Below are positions 1 to 8,110 of a stretch of 33,749 bases of DNA, piece after piece. Below the pieces are notes generated by a model that was not told the origin of the DNA, made no database searches, and was given only the letters and a program-made list of their open reading frames with translations. Position 1 is the stretch's first letter; each line of letters starts with the position of its first letter. This DNA is from Alphaproteobacteria bacterium. Its GTDB lineage: Bacteria; Pseudomonadota; Alphaproteobacteria; Rhodobacterales; Rhodobacteraceae. A program made the translations under genes and the position numbers. The stretch lies in the NCBI GenBank assembly GCA_030428355.1, contig JAUIBL010000034.1, forward strand, positions 1-33,749. The letters are read 5' to 3'.

Positions 1-5
1 CAGGC

Positions 6-126
6 GCGCCTGGCGCTGCGATATATACGGTCTCCGTGCCAGACGCGCCTCAGGTCCCGACTACAACATCTGGCATACCTGCGGACGCGTCGCTCACCAT
101 CAACCCACACAGATCGCGAAGGGACC
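6..126 (+). repeat. Left copy of a perfect 121-base terminal inverted repeat
   Basis: Bases 6-126 are the exact reverse complement of 33629-33749, with no mismatch over 121 bases. The outer edge is palindromic: bases 1-12 read CAGGCGCGCCTG, so bases 1-5 fold back on the start of the repeat. Inward, identity stops at base 127 (c here; the other copy continues differently). One frame is open across it, from base 3 to a TGA at 159-161, and reads like the tail of a protein (it includes IPADASLTINPH), but it runs into the tRNA and has no start in the window. The repeat contains no transposase-related feature. Its origin is discussed in the findings. Confidence 0.95.
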
Positions 127-155
127 CTTTTTTTGGCAGCTACTATTGCGTTTTC

Positions 156-232
156 TGGTGATCCCGGCAGGATTCGAACCTGCAACCTGCCCCTTAGGAG
201 GGGGCTGCTCTATCCAGTTGAGCCACGGGACC
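156..232 (-). tRNA. tRNA-Arg (anticodon CCU)
   Basis: On the minus strand a full cloverleaf can be drawn. The acceptor stem GGTCCCG pairs with CGGGATC (one G-U), followed by discriminator A and an encoded CCA at 158-156. The D arm is GCTC/GAGC. The anticodon stem GCCCC/GGGGC carries the loop CTCCTAA, giving anticodon CCT, which reads the Arg codon AGG. The T arm is GCAGG-TTCGAAT-CCTGC. Total length is 77 nt including CCA. A run of seven T on the plus strand lies just outside at 128-134. Confidence 0.96.
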
Positions 233-363
233 ACGCGAAACAGGCATACTGATCCAATCAAGGATTGTCATCTCTTCCGTCATTTTTTAACAAAACTCGC
301 AATCGCTTGCTGGAGCACAAAAGATTGCGGTAACATCGAAATGACAGAATAGGATGACCCCCC

Positions 364-1386
364 TTGGCAAGTGATGATACCCGCCCTCTCACGCTGCGTG
401 ATGTGTCCGAAGCATCCGGCGTGTCGGAAATGACAGTCAGCCGTGTGTTGCGCAATCGCGGTGATGTGTCGACAGCAACCCGCGAACGTGTCTTGTCCGC
501 CGCGAAATCCCTAGGCTACGTACCGAACAAGATCGCCGGTGCCCTCGCAAGCCAGCGGGTGAACCTTGTTGCGGTCATCATCCCCAGCCTGCGGAACATG
601 GTCTTTCCCGAAGTCATGTCTGGGATCAGCGCGGTGCTCGAGGAAACCGAGCTGCAACCCGTGGTCGGCGTGACCGACTATCTGCCCGAAAAAGAGGAAC
701 GCGTCCTCTATGAGATGCTGTCGTGGCGTCCCTCGGGTGTGATCATCGCCGGGCTGGAACACACGGACGCCTCGCGCGCCATGCTCAAGGCAAGCGGCAT
801 TCCCGTGGTCGAGATCATGGATGTCGATGGCACGCCGATTGACGCAATGGTCGGCATCTCGCACCGCCGCGCGGGGCGGAAGATGGCCGAAGCGATCCTC
901 AAGGCGGGCTATCAGAGGATCGGGTTTCTCGGCACCAAGATGCCGCTGGATCACCGTGCCCGCAAACGGTTCGAGGGGTTCACCGGTGCCTTGGCCAAGG
1001 GTGGGGTCGAAGTTGCGGATCAGCAATTCTATTCCGGTGGCTCGGCCTTGGCCAAGGGTCGGGAGATGACCGAAGCGATGCTGGCGCGGGAACCGGATCT
1101 CGACTTCCTCTATTACTCGAACGACATGATCGCTGCAGGTGGTTTGCTGTCGCTTCTTGAAAAGGGCATCGACATTCCCAACCAGATCGGGCTCGCAGGC
1201 TTCAACGGTGTCGAATTGCTGGAAGGGCTGCCGCGCCAGCTTGCGACGATGGATGCCTGCCGGACGGAAATCGGGCGCAAGGCAGCCGAGATCATTTCAG
1301 AGCGCGTGAATTCGCCAGAGGCAGACACGCCCAAGGTGGTCGAGTTGACCCCGAAGATCAGTTACGGCGACACCTTGCGGCGATAG
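364..1386 (+). CDS. LacI-family transcriptional regulator
   Basis: A 340-residue protein with the standard LacI/GalR plan. The N-terminal helix-turn-helix (about residues 9-30, LRDVSEASGVSEMTVSRVLR) is followed by the hinge helix region (VPNKIAGALASQ) and a periplasmic-binding-protein-like effector domain (from about residue 60, starting VNLVAVIIPSL). It resembles the GntR (gluconate) branch of LacI repressors, but no sugar operon is adjacent, so the ligand is unknown. The start is a TTG at 364 with an AGGA about 9 bases upstream; the nearest upstream ATG (354) is in another frame and stops at once. It stands alone, convergent with the ABC importer operon, and the two share a terminator. I see no clear operator at its own promoter. 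Confidence 0.9.
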   Translation: MASDDTRPLTLRDVSEASGVSEMTVSRVLRNRGDVSTATRERVLSAAKSLGYVPNKIAGALASQRVNLVAVIIPSLRNMVFPEVMSGISAVLEETELQPVVGVTDYLPEKEERVLYEMLSWRPSGVIIAGLEHTDASRAMLKASGIPVVEIMDVDGTPIDAMVGISHRRAGRKMAEAILKAGYQRIGFLGTKMPLDHRARKRFEGFTGALAKGGVEVADQQFYSGGSALAKGREMTEAMLAREPDLDFLYYSNDMIAAGGLLSLLEKGIDIPNQIGLAGFNGVELLEGLPRQLATMDACRTEIGRKAAEIISERVNSPEADTPKVVELTPKISYGDTLRR

Positions 1387-1393
1387 CAATAGA

Positions 1394-1418
1394 AAAGGGC
1401 CGCACAGAGCGGCCCTTT
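1394..1418. terminator. Bidirectional intrinsic terminator
   Basis: A perfect 10-base stem, AAAGGGCCGC (1394-1403) and GCGGCCCTTT (1409-1418), with a 5-base loop. It lies between the converging LacI-family gene and the importer operon, with A and T runs on the two outer sides, so it can serve both directions. Confidence 0.85.
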
Positions 1419-1444
1419 CCCGAGTGTCCACGATCCGTCGCAGA

Positions 1445-2431
1445 TCAGTTCAAAACGTCAGACACCGCGTGGGTCCAAGCCGCATCCCCCGGATGCGCCG
1501 TGATCACCGGGTCCGAGCCACCGGCCAGCAATGTCTGAACTGTGCGCTCGAAATCGGCTGGATCAAGCGTGCCATTGGACCCTGCCGTCAGCTTGGCCAC
1601 CTCACCCATCATGCGCTTCTGATGTGTTTCGGTCTGTGCTCCGGTCTCGTCATATTCGAGAACGATTAACGCAGCATCATCCGGGTTTTCCTCGGCCCAT
1701 TTCCAACCTTTCATGGACGCCGCAACAAAGCGCTGCATCTTGTCGACGAACGCCGGATCGGAGAGGCGGTCTTCCAGAACATAAAGACCGTCCTCAAGTG
1801 TCGCGACGCCCTGATCCTCGTACTTGAACGTGACAAGGTCATCCGGGCTGACGCCTGCGTCGATGACCTGCCAGTATTCGTTGTAGGTCATGGTCGAAAT
1901 GCAATCCGCCTGACGCTGCAGCAGCGGATCGACGTTGAAGCCCTGCTTGAGAACCTCGACGCCATTCTCGCTCTTGCCGTCTGTAGAGATCCCCATCGAG
2001 CTCATCCACGACATGAACGGGAATTCGTTGCCGAAGAACCAGACGCCCAACGTGCGGTTCTTGAGGTCATCGGGGCTTTCGATGCCTGCGTCCTTCCAGC
2101 AGGTCAGCATCATGCCCGAGCTTTTGAACGGCTGCGCGATGTTGACCAGCGGCAGCCCCTTTTCACGGGCCGCAAGGGCCGCAGGCATCCATTCGACGGT
2201 CACATCCGCGCCACCACCAGCGATCACCTGCGTGGGCGCAATGTCCGGGCCGCCCGGTTTGATCGTGACGTTCAGATCGGCTTCCTCGTAATAGCCGTTT
2301 TCGAGGGCCACGTAATAGCCCGCAAACTGGGCCTGCGTGACCCATTTGAGTTGCAGGGTCACGTCATCCGCAGCCCAGGCCGGTGCTGCCAGACCAACAG
2401 CAGCAAGGGCGCCAAGTAGTTTCGTCTTCAT
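1445..2431 (-). CDS. ABC importer substrate-binding protein (ThiY/SsuA-like), probable pyrimidine binder
   Basis: A 328-residue periplasmic binding protein of the NMT1/ThiY type. I chose the ATG at 2431 because GGAGG lies 7 bases upstream and it opens directly into a signal peptide (MKTKLLGALAAVGLAAPAWA, then ADD). A longer frame from 2467 would add 12 residues without a good ribosome site. The mature part begins with the family signature LQLKWVTQAQFAGYYVALENG, quoted here only in part as QAQFAGYYVALENGYY, and contains a conserved GGGADVTVEW stretch near residue 70. It is the last gene of the operon with hydantoinase-type enzymes and a RutR-type operator, so uracil, thymine or a hydantoin-like ring is the likely ligand. 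That ligand is inferred from context only. Confidence 0.87.
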   Translation of the reverse strand: MKTKLLGALAAVGLAAPAWAADDVTLQLKWVTQAQFAGYYVALENGYYEEADLNVTIKPGGPDIAPTQVIAGGGADVTVEWMPAALAAREKGLPLVNIAQPFKSSGMMLTCWKDAGIESPDDLKNRTLGVWFFGNEFPFMSWMSSMGISTDGKSENGVEVLKQGFNVDPLLQRQADCISTMTYNEYWQVIDAGVSPDDLVTFKYEDQGVATLEDGLYVLEDRLSDPAFVDKMQRFVAASMKGWKWAEENPDDAALIVLEYDETGAQTETHQKRMMGEVAKLTAGSNGTLDPADFERTVQTLLAGGSDPVITAHPGDAAWTHAVSDVLN

Positions 2432-2463
2432 GTAGTAACCTCCGTGTTGTGGTTTGTTGTTAT

Positions 2464-3312
2464 TCAATGTCTGCGATGGGACGGGTGCCAGAACGTCACA
2501 CGTTTTTCGATCCAGGCCACCAGCCCGTAGAATGCAGTCCCGGCCATTGCCGAAACCGCAATCTCGGCCCAGACAAGATCAATCGACAGGCTGCCGACAC
2601 CGGTCGAAATCCTGAACCCCATCCCCCGTGTGGGTGACCCGAAATATTCAGCAACGATTGCCCCGATCAATGCAAGGGTTGTCGCGATTTTCAGGCCGTT
2701 GAACACGAAAGGAAGGGCCGCAGGCAGGCGCAGCTTGAGCAGAGTGTCGAAATAACTGGCAGCATAGGTGCGCATCAGATCGCGCTGCATCGCGTCGGTT
2801 TCGCGCAACCCCTGCACCGTGTTCACGAGGATCGGGAAAAAGACCATCACCACCACGACCGCCGCCTTGGACTGCCAGTCGAACCCGAACCAACTGACGA
2901 GGATCGGCGCGATGCCGACGATGGGCAGGGCGGCCACGAAATTGCCGATGGGCAGAAGACCACGGGTCAGAAAAGCCGACCGGTCGATCAGGATTGCCGT
3001 CGCAAAAGCCGCGAGGACGCCAATGACAAAGCCAGACAGCGCGCCTTTCAGAACCGTCTGCTGGAAATCCTCCCAGAGGATGTCCGTCGAGGCAGCAAAG
3101 GTCTGTGCCACGGCCGACGGCGCGGGCAGGATCACCGGCGACACGCCGAAGCCGCGCACGATGCCTTCCCACAGCACGATCAGCGTCACACCGAACAGCA
3201 CCGGTATCAGAACCCGAACCGCAAGCAACGCCCGCCATTTCGAATTGGCAAGCCACGTGTTGAGCGCCCAGGCCCCGATCCAGAACACAAGCGCAAAGAT
3301 CAGCCAGCTCAT
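2464..3312 (-). CDS. ABC importer permease (SsuC/ThiX-like), second permease
   Basis: A 282-residue inner-membrane protein of the BPD_transp_1 family with about six to seven hydrophobic segments. The cytoplasmic EAA loop for contact with the ATPase is visible as RTYAASYFDTLLKLRLPAALP (shown in part: YFDTLLKLRLPAALP, around residues 188-202). Its ATG overlaps the stop of the upstream permease by four bases (ATGA at 3309-3312), so the two are translationally coupled. A 32-base gap separates it from the binding protein. With the neighbouring non-identical permease it probably forms a heterodimeric channel. Confidence 0.88.
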   Translation of the reverse strand: MSWLIFALVFWIGAWALNTWLANSKWRALLAVRVLIPVLFGVTLIVLWEGIVRGFGVSPVILPAPSAVAQTFAASTDILWEDFQQTVLKGALSGFVIGVLAAFATAILIDRSAFLTRGLLPIGNFVAALPIVGIAPILVSWFGFDWQSKAAVVVVMVFFPILVNTVQGLRETDAMQRDLMRTYAASYFDTLLKLRLPAALPFVFNGLKIATTLALIGAIVAEYFGSPTRGMGFRISTGVGSLSIDLVWAEIAVSAMAGTAFYGLVAWIEKRVTFWHPSHRRH

Positions 3313-4241
3313 GCCTGCATCCCCATCCGCTTCAGCGTTACGCGCTGCATCAGATCGAGCAGCGTCACCAATACGCCCGCAAGGATCGCCGCTGCGAACA
3401 GCGCCGCCCAGATGGCCAGCGGCGTGCCGAATTGGTCGCCGATCAGGATGCGCGCGCCCAAGCCAGAGATGGCCCCGGTCGGCAATTCGCCCACGATGGT
3501 CCCCACCAACGCCGCCGCAATCCCGATCTTCAGCGACGTGAAGAGATACGGCATCGATGCGGGCAAGCGCAGCTTCAGGAAAGCCTGCAACCCCGACGCC
3601 GAATAGGTTCTCAGCAGATCAAGCTGCGCCGCACCGGGCGACCGCAGCCCTTTGACCATTCCGACCAGCACAGGGAAATAACACAGATACGCCGAAATGA
3701 TCGCCTTTGGCACCGTCCTTCCTTCGATGCCGACCTGACTGGACAGCACGATGATCATGGGGGCCAACGCCACAATAGGGATGGTCTGGCTGATGATGGC
3801 CCAAGGCATCAGGCTCATGTCCACAACACGGCTGTAGACGATGGCAATCGCCCCCGCCATGCCCAGAACTGTGCCCAGCGCAAAACCCCAGAGCGTCGAT
3901 TGCAGGGTGATCCAGCCGTGATAGATCAGCGACCGTTTTGACATGGCGCGCCCGTTCAATGCCATCTCGCCGGTGGTTTTCCAAAGCTCCGCGCCCACCT
4001 GCGTCGGCGTCGGCAAGCGAGGCCGTTCAAGACTGTAGCCCAGCGCGATATGCTCTGAATTACTGGCCATCAACCGCCAGATCGACGTATCGAACCGCGC
4101 GCGAGAGTCAGTCGGCACAACCTCGGCCCCGGCGCGCTCGGCCACATCCAGCGCCCCGCGAATGTTCATCGGAGCGACAGCCACCTGCCAGACCAGAAGG
4201 ATCCCAATCAGCACGGTGAGGATGGGCAGAACGGATCGCAT
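3309..4241 (-). CDS. ABC importer permease (SsuC/ThiX-like), first permease
   Basis: A 310-residue membrane protein of the same family as its downstream neighbour. It has an N-terminal anchor helix, then an unusually long hydrophilic segment (about residues 25-100, probably periplasmic), then the transport core with its EAA loop (LRTYSASGLQAFLKLRLPAS). GGAGG lies 10 bases before the ATG at 4241. The extra periplasmic region of roughly 75 residues is absent from the second permease and may contact the binding protein; that is inference. It sits 70 bases after the ATPase gene on the same strand. Confidence 0.88.
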   Translation of the reverse strand: MRSVLPILTVLIGILLVWQVAVAPMNIRGALDVAERAGAEVVPTDSRARFDTSIWRLMASNSEHIALGYSLERPRLPTPTQVGAELWKTTGEMALNGRAMSKRSLIYHGWITLQSTLWGFALGTVLGMAGAIAIVYSRVVDMSLMPWAIISQTIPIVALAPMIIVLSSQVGIEGRTVPKAIISAYLCYFPVLVGMVKGLRSPGAAQLDLLRTYSASGLQAFLKLRLPASMPYLFTSLKIGIAAALVGTIVGELPTGAISGLGARILIGDQFGTPLAIWAALFAAAILAGVLVTLLDLMQRVTLKRMGMQA

Positions 4242-4311
4242 CTAATGCGCACCTCCACGCTTCATCTTGCCCGGAAAACTCCCCCCGGAGGGCCGATCTG
4301 CAAAAGGCGCC

Positions 4312-5133
4312 TCAATCATCATAGGCATGCCCCGCCCGCAGCCCCTCGCGCACCCGATGCGCGATTTCCAGAAACTCGGGTGTATCCCGGATGTCCAAAG
4401 GCCGCTCCTTGGGCAATGGGCTCTCGATCACATCGGTGATCCGTCCCGGGCGCGGGGACATGACGACGATCTTGGTCGACAGGTACACCGCTTCGGGGAT
4501 CGAATGGGTCACGAAACCGATGGTCTTTTCTGTCCGCGCCCAGAGGTCGAGCAATTGCTCGTTCAGGTGATCGCGCACGATCTCGTCCAGCGCCCCGAAC
4601 GGCTCATCCATCAGCAGAATATCGGCATCGAACGCCAAGGCCCGCGCAATCGACGCCCGCTGCTGCATGCCTCCGGACAATTGCCATGGATATTTCTTCC
4701 CGAAATTCGACAGTTCCACGAGGTCCAGCACCCGCGCGATCCGCTCGTCCTGCTCGGCCTTCGAATACCCCATGATCTCCAAAGGCAGCGCGATGTTCTT
4801 CTCGATGGTCCGCCACGGATAAAGCCCCGCCGCCTGGAACACATAGCCATAGGCCCGCGCCCGCCGCGCCTCGTCCGGCGTCATGCCGTTGACCGTCAGC
4901 GTCCCGCCCGTCGGCGTCTCAAGCGCCGCAATACAGCGCAGGAACGTGGTCTTCCCGCAACCCGACGGCCCGATGAAACTGACGAAGTCTCCTTTGCCGA
5001 TGTCCAGATCGACACCAGACAGGGCATGGACCGGCCCGTCATTGGTCTGGAAGGTGAGGTCCAATGATTTGGCCGAAATCACCGGCATGGTTGCGGTCCG
5101 GTCTAGAACCGAAGCCTCAGCTTGGTTTTGCAT
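4312..5133 (-). CDS. ABC importer ATP-binding protein (SsuB/TauB-like)
   Basis: A 273-residue ATPase with all the expected motifs: Walker A GPSGCGKTT (residues 55-63), signature LSGGMQQR (152-159), Walker B ILLMDEP (172-178), and a D-loop ALDE just after. The switch His is in FVTHSIPEAV. It energises the two permeases that follow. Its ATG at 5133 shares one base with the stop of the dihydropyrimidinase gene (TGATG), so the importer is coupled directly to the catabolic enzyme. A TTG one codon upstream is also open but less likely. The coupling is the strongest sequence evidence that the importer brings in a substrate of the pyrimidine pathway. Confidence 0.93.
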   Translation of the reverse strand: MQNQAEASVLDRTATMPVISAKSLDLTFQTNDGPVHALSGVDLDIGKGDFVSFIGPSGCGKTTFLRCIAALETPTGGTLTVNGMTPDEARRARAYGYVFQAAGLYPWRTIEKNIALPLEIMGYSKAEQDERIARVLDLVELSNFGKKYPWQLSGGMQQRASIARALAFDADILLMDEPFGALDEIVRDHLNEQLLDLWARTEKTIGFVTHSIPEAVYLSTKIVVMSPRPGRITDVIESPLPKERPLDIRDTPEFLEIAHRVREGLRAGHAYDD

Positions 5134-6587
5134 CAAACACCCGTCGCAGGGATACCTGTCCGCTGCACGGGGCGCGGCGCGGTCAGTTCTTTCCAGGTCG
5201 AAAGCGCCCGATTCACCGTCCCGTTGCCCGGGCGTTTCACGAATTTGCCATGCCCCTCCTGCGTGCGGATTTCACCGTCATCCACCGCCAAATGGCCGCG
5301 CGTCAGCGTGAAGCGTGGCAGACCTTTGACGTGATGGCCTTCGAACACGTTGTAATCGATGGCCGATTGCTGCGTGCTGGCGGAAATCGTCTTTTCCTTC
5401 TCCGGATCCCAGACCACGAGATCGGCATCCGCACCCACCAGAACCGCACCCTTCTTGGGATAGCAGTTCAGGATCTTGGCGATATTGGTCGAGGTCACGG
5501 CAACAAACTCGTTCGGCGTCAGCCGCCCGGTTGCCACACCATGTGTCCAGAGCATCGGCATGCGGTCCTCAAGCCCACCGGTACCGTTCGGGATCTTCGA
5601 GAAATCGCCAACGCCATAGCGCTTCTGTTCGGTCGTGAAGGCGCAATGGTCCGTCGCCACCACCGACAGCGTCCCCGATTGCAGACCGGCCCAGAGACTG
5701 TCCTGATGCTGCTTGTTGCGGAAGGGCGGCGACATCACACGCCGCGCGGCGTGGTCCCAATCGGGATTGAAATACTCGCTTTCGTCCAGCGTCAGATGCT
5801 GGATCAGCGGTTCACCCCAGACCCGCTTGCCCAGCATCTTGGCCCGCCGGATCGCCTCATGCGCCTCTTCGCAAGAGGTGTGCACGACATAGAGCGGCAC
5901 ACCCGCCATATCCGCAATCATGATGGCGCGGTTCGTGGCTTCGCCCTCCACCTGAGACGGCCGCGAATAGGCATGCCCCTCCGGCCCGGTATTACCTTCG
6001 GCCAAAAGCTTCGCCGTCAGTTCCGCCACCACATCGCCGTTCTCGGCGTGGACCATCGCAATCCCGCCCAGTTCCGCCAAGCGGTTGAATGACGCAAACA
6101 GCTCATCGTCATTGACCATGAGCGCGCCTTTATAGGCCATAAAATGTTTGAAGGTGTTGATGCCGTGATCATTGATCACCGTGGGCATCTCGTTGAAAAC
6201 CTGCTCCCCCCACCAGGTCACCGCCATGTGGAACGAGTAATCGCAATTCGCCATCGTGGACTTGTTGTGCCAGCCCTTCATCGCATCGACGAGACCCTGC
6301 CCCTGACCGGGCAGCACGAAATCCACCACCATGGTGGTGCCCCCCGACAGCGCAGCCCGCGTCCCGCTTTCGAAATTGTCGCTGGAATAGGTGCCCATGA
6401 ACGGCATCTCGAGATGCGTATGCGGATCGATCCCGCCCGGCATGACATAACACCCTGTTGCATCCAGTTCGCTGTCGCCCTTCAGGTTCGGACCGATCTC
6501 GGTGATGACCCCGTTCTCGATCAGGACATCCGCCTCATAGGTCAGGTCCGCTGTGACAACCGTTCCGTTCTTGATGACTGTGGTCAT
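5133..6587 (-). CDS. hydA: Dihydropyrimidinase (D-hydantoinase family)
   Basis: A 484-residue cyclic amidohydrolase that opens the ring of 5,6-dihydrouracil or dihydrothymine to the N-carbamoyl beta-amino acid; it may also act on hydantoins. The zinc-binding residues are visible: H56 and H58 in DPHTH, the carboxylated lysine K153 in MAYK, H180 in MVHAENGD, H236 in VVHTSC, and the catalytic D313 in ATDHCAF. Length matches the family. Homologues are tetrameric cytosolic enzymes; that is family knowledge. It is the second gene of the operon, after the amidohydrolase that completes the next step, and is separated from it by a hairpin-rich gap at 6588-6672. Confidence 0.95.
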   Translation of the reverse strand: MTTVIKNGTVVTADLTYEADVLIENGVITEIGPNLKGDSELDATGCYVMPGGIDPHTHLEMPFMGTYSSDNFESGTRAALSGGTTMVVDFVLPGQGQGLVDAMKGWHNKSTMANCDYSFHMAVTWWGEQVFNEMPTVINDHGINTFKHFMAYKGALMVNDDELFASFNRLAELGGIAMVHAENGDVVAELTAKLLAEGNTGPEGHAYSRPSQVEGEATNRAIMIADMAGVPLYVVHTSCEEAHEAIRRAKMLGKRVWGEPLIQHLTLDESEYFNPDWDHAARRVMSPPFRNKQHQDSLWAGLQSGTLSVVATDHCAFTTEQKRYGVGDFSKIPNGTGGLEDRMPMLWTHGVATGRLTPNEFVAVTSTNIAKILNCYPKKGAVLVGADADLVVWDPEKEKTISASTQQSAIDYNVFEGHHVKGLPRFTLTRGHLAVDDGEIRTQEGHGKFVKRPGNGTVNRALSTWKELTAPRPVQRTGIPATGV

Positions 6588-6637
6588 GGTTTACTCCGTG
6601 GTCCTGATCTTCTCTGGTTCAAAAATACTTCGGGGGA

Positions 6638-6669
6638 GTCGCGCATCGCGCGACGGGGGCAGCGCCCCC
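6638..6669. repeat. Double GC-rich hairpin between hyuC and hydA
   Basis: Two adjacent perfect hairpins: GTCGCGC-ATC-GCGCGAC (6638-6654) and GGGGGC-AGC-GCCCCC (6655-6669). They begin four bases after the stop of the amidohydrolase gene in transcript order. On the minus strand they are followed by a TATTTTT run near 6622-6628, so they could act as a leaky terminator inside the operon, or protect mRNA ends. Sequences of this look occur between genes in many Rhodobacterales, as far as I recall. Confidence 0.6.
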
Positions 6670-6672
6670 GAT

Positions 6673-7923
6673 CTAGCTGACGATCTCCGCCGTCTCGACA
6701 ACTGCATGGAAAAGAACATCCGTGCCCGCCGTCGCCCAGTCCTTGGAGATCTCTTCCGCCTCGTTGTGCGACAGCCCGTCGACACAGGGGCACATCACCA
6801 TCGCCGTGGGTGCGACATCGTTGATCCAGCAGGCATCATGCCCGGCCCCCGACACAATATCCATGTGGCTGTAACCCAGCCGTTCCGCCGCATCTCGGAT
6901 GGCGTTCACACAGGCGGGATCGAACGCAGGCGGATCGAACTGCCCAACGATGTGGCAGTCGAATTCCACGCCAATCTCTTCACAGAGCTTTGGCGCACGC
7001 TCCATGAATTCGTCGACCATGGCGTTCAGCTTGTCCAGAAGATGCGTCCGCATGTCGACAGTGAACACAACCTTGCCCGGAATGATGTTGCGGCTGTTGG
7101 GGTAGACGTCGATATGCCCGATGGCCCCCACCGCATTGGGTTGGTTCTTCATCGCAATCTCGTGCACCAGTTCGGTGATCAGCGCGAGGCCCCGCCCCGC
7201 GTTCTTGCGCATGTGCATCGGCGTGGACCCGGTATGGCTTTCCTTGCCGGTCACCGTGCATTCGATCCACCGCAGACCCTGCCCGTGGGTGACAACGCCG
7301 ATATCCTTGCCCTCGGCTTCGAGGATCGGACCCTGTTCGATATGAAGCTCGAAGAAGGCGTGCATCTTGCGGTCCCCGACCTTTTCGGGGCCTTTCCAGC
7401 CGATCCGCTCCAACTCGTCGCCGAAGGATTTTCCCTTGGCATCGACGCGGTCATAGGCCCATTGCAGGTCATGCTTGCCCGCGAAAACCCCCGAGGCCAG
7501 CATGGCGGGCGCAAAGCGCGTGCCTTCCTCATTGGTCCAGTTCGTGACCACGATAGGATGCTTGGTCTTGATCCCCAGATCATTGAGCGACCGGATCACC
7601 TCAAGTCCCCCTAAAACACCCAGCACACCATCGTACTTGCCACCCGTCGGCTGGGTATCGAGATGCGATCCCACATAGACCGGCAGCGCGTCCGGGTCCG
7701 TGCCCTCGCGGCGCGCGAACATGTTGCCGATCTCGTCCACACCCATGGTGCAGCCCGCAGCCTCGCACCATTTCTGAAACAAGGCGCGGCCTTCGGCATC
7801 TTCATCCGTAAGCGTCTGGCGGTTGTTGCCGCCCGCGATGCCCGGCCCGATCTTTGCCATCTCCATGAGACTGTCCCACAGGCGGTCGCCATTGATCCGC
7901 AGGTTTTCTCCGGGTGCTGCCAT
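6673..7923 (-). CDS. Zn-dependent amidohydrolase, probable beta-ureidopropionase (M20 / HyuC-type)
   Basis: A 416-residue M20-family hydrolase that removes the carbamoyl group from N-carbamoyl amino acids, releasing CO2 and ammonia. Metal ligands typical of the family are present: H87 in GSHLDT, D98 in KYDGVLG, the E132-E133 pair in NEEGTRF, H194 in FELHIEQGP, and a late His in GAGHDAC. In this operon the natural substrate is most likely N-carbamoyl-beta-alanine or its methyl analogue; annotation as N-carbamoyl-L-amino-acid hydrolase or allantoate amidohydrolase would come from homology alone. The ATG at 7923 has GAGGGG seven bases upstream. An upstream in-frame start at 7989 is rejected because it lies within the operator. 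Confidence 0.9.
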   Translation of the reverse strand: MAAPGENLRINGDRLWDSLMEMAKIGPGIAGGNNRQTLTDEDAEGRALFQKWCEAAGCTMGVDEIGNMFARREGTDPDALPVYVGSHLDTQPTGGKYDGVLGVLGGLEVIRSLNDLGIKTKHPIVVTNWTNEEGTRFAPAMLASGVFAGKHDLQWAYDRVDAKGKSFGDELERIGWKGPEKVGDRKMHAFFELHIEQGPILEAEGKDIGVVTHGQGLRWIECTVTGKESHTGSTPMHMRKNAGRGLALITELVHEIAMKNQPNAVGAIGHIDVYPNSRNIIPGKVVFTVDMRTHLLDKLNAMVDEFMERAPKLCEEIGVEFDCHIVGQFDPPAFDPACVNAIRDAAERLGYSHMDIVSGAGHDACWINDVAPTAMVMCPCVDGLSHNEAEEISKDWATAGTDVLFHAVVETAEIVS

Positions 7924-7981
7924 GTTCGTTCCCCTCGCCGCTGGCTGTCTTGCGTGATGGCACATCACCGACCGCAAGTTT

Positions 7982-7997
7982 TTTACCATTTGGTAAA
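7982..7997. promoter_or_regulatory. RutR-type operator between hyuC and rutR
   Basis: A perfect palindrome TTTACCA-TT-TGGTAAA. The spacing (7-base arms around 2 bases) and core ACCA-N2-TGGT match the known E. coli RutR site TTGACCA-N2-TGGTCAA except at arm positions 3 and its mirror. It lies 59 bases before the start of the amidohydrolase gene and 114 before rutR, where it could control both divergent genes. A near copy precedes preT (11889-11904). Confidence 0.82.
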
Positions 7998-8110
7998 GTT
8001 ACGATTGCAACGCGCCCCCAAGCTGTCAAGGTATGTTCTTGACCGAGTTGGTTTGTGCAGCCCTGATCGAAGGGGACGTGCCTGTAAAAGATGCATGAGG
8101 AAGATCGCCC

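Noticed and set aside
3..10. GGCGCGCC, an AscI-type 8-base palindrome, as evidence for a cloning linker
   Set aside because: Such a site occurs by chance in high-GC DNA and the surrounding sequence is not a known vector or adapter.
125..134. GGGACCC followed by seven T as an intrinsic terminator
   Set aside because: No stem with a workable loop precedes the T run.
3..161. Open frame across the left repeat, ending TGA at 159-161, that looks like a protein C-terminus
   Set aside because: It has no start in the window and runs into the 3' end of the tRNA; it may be real but cannot be supported.
8039..8055. TTGACC followed by TTGGT before rutR as a further RutR site
   Set aside because: The arms do not align symmetrically at the required 2-base spacing.
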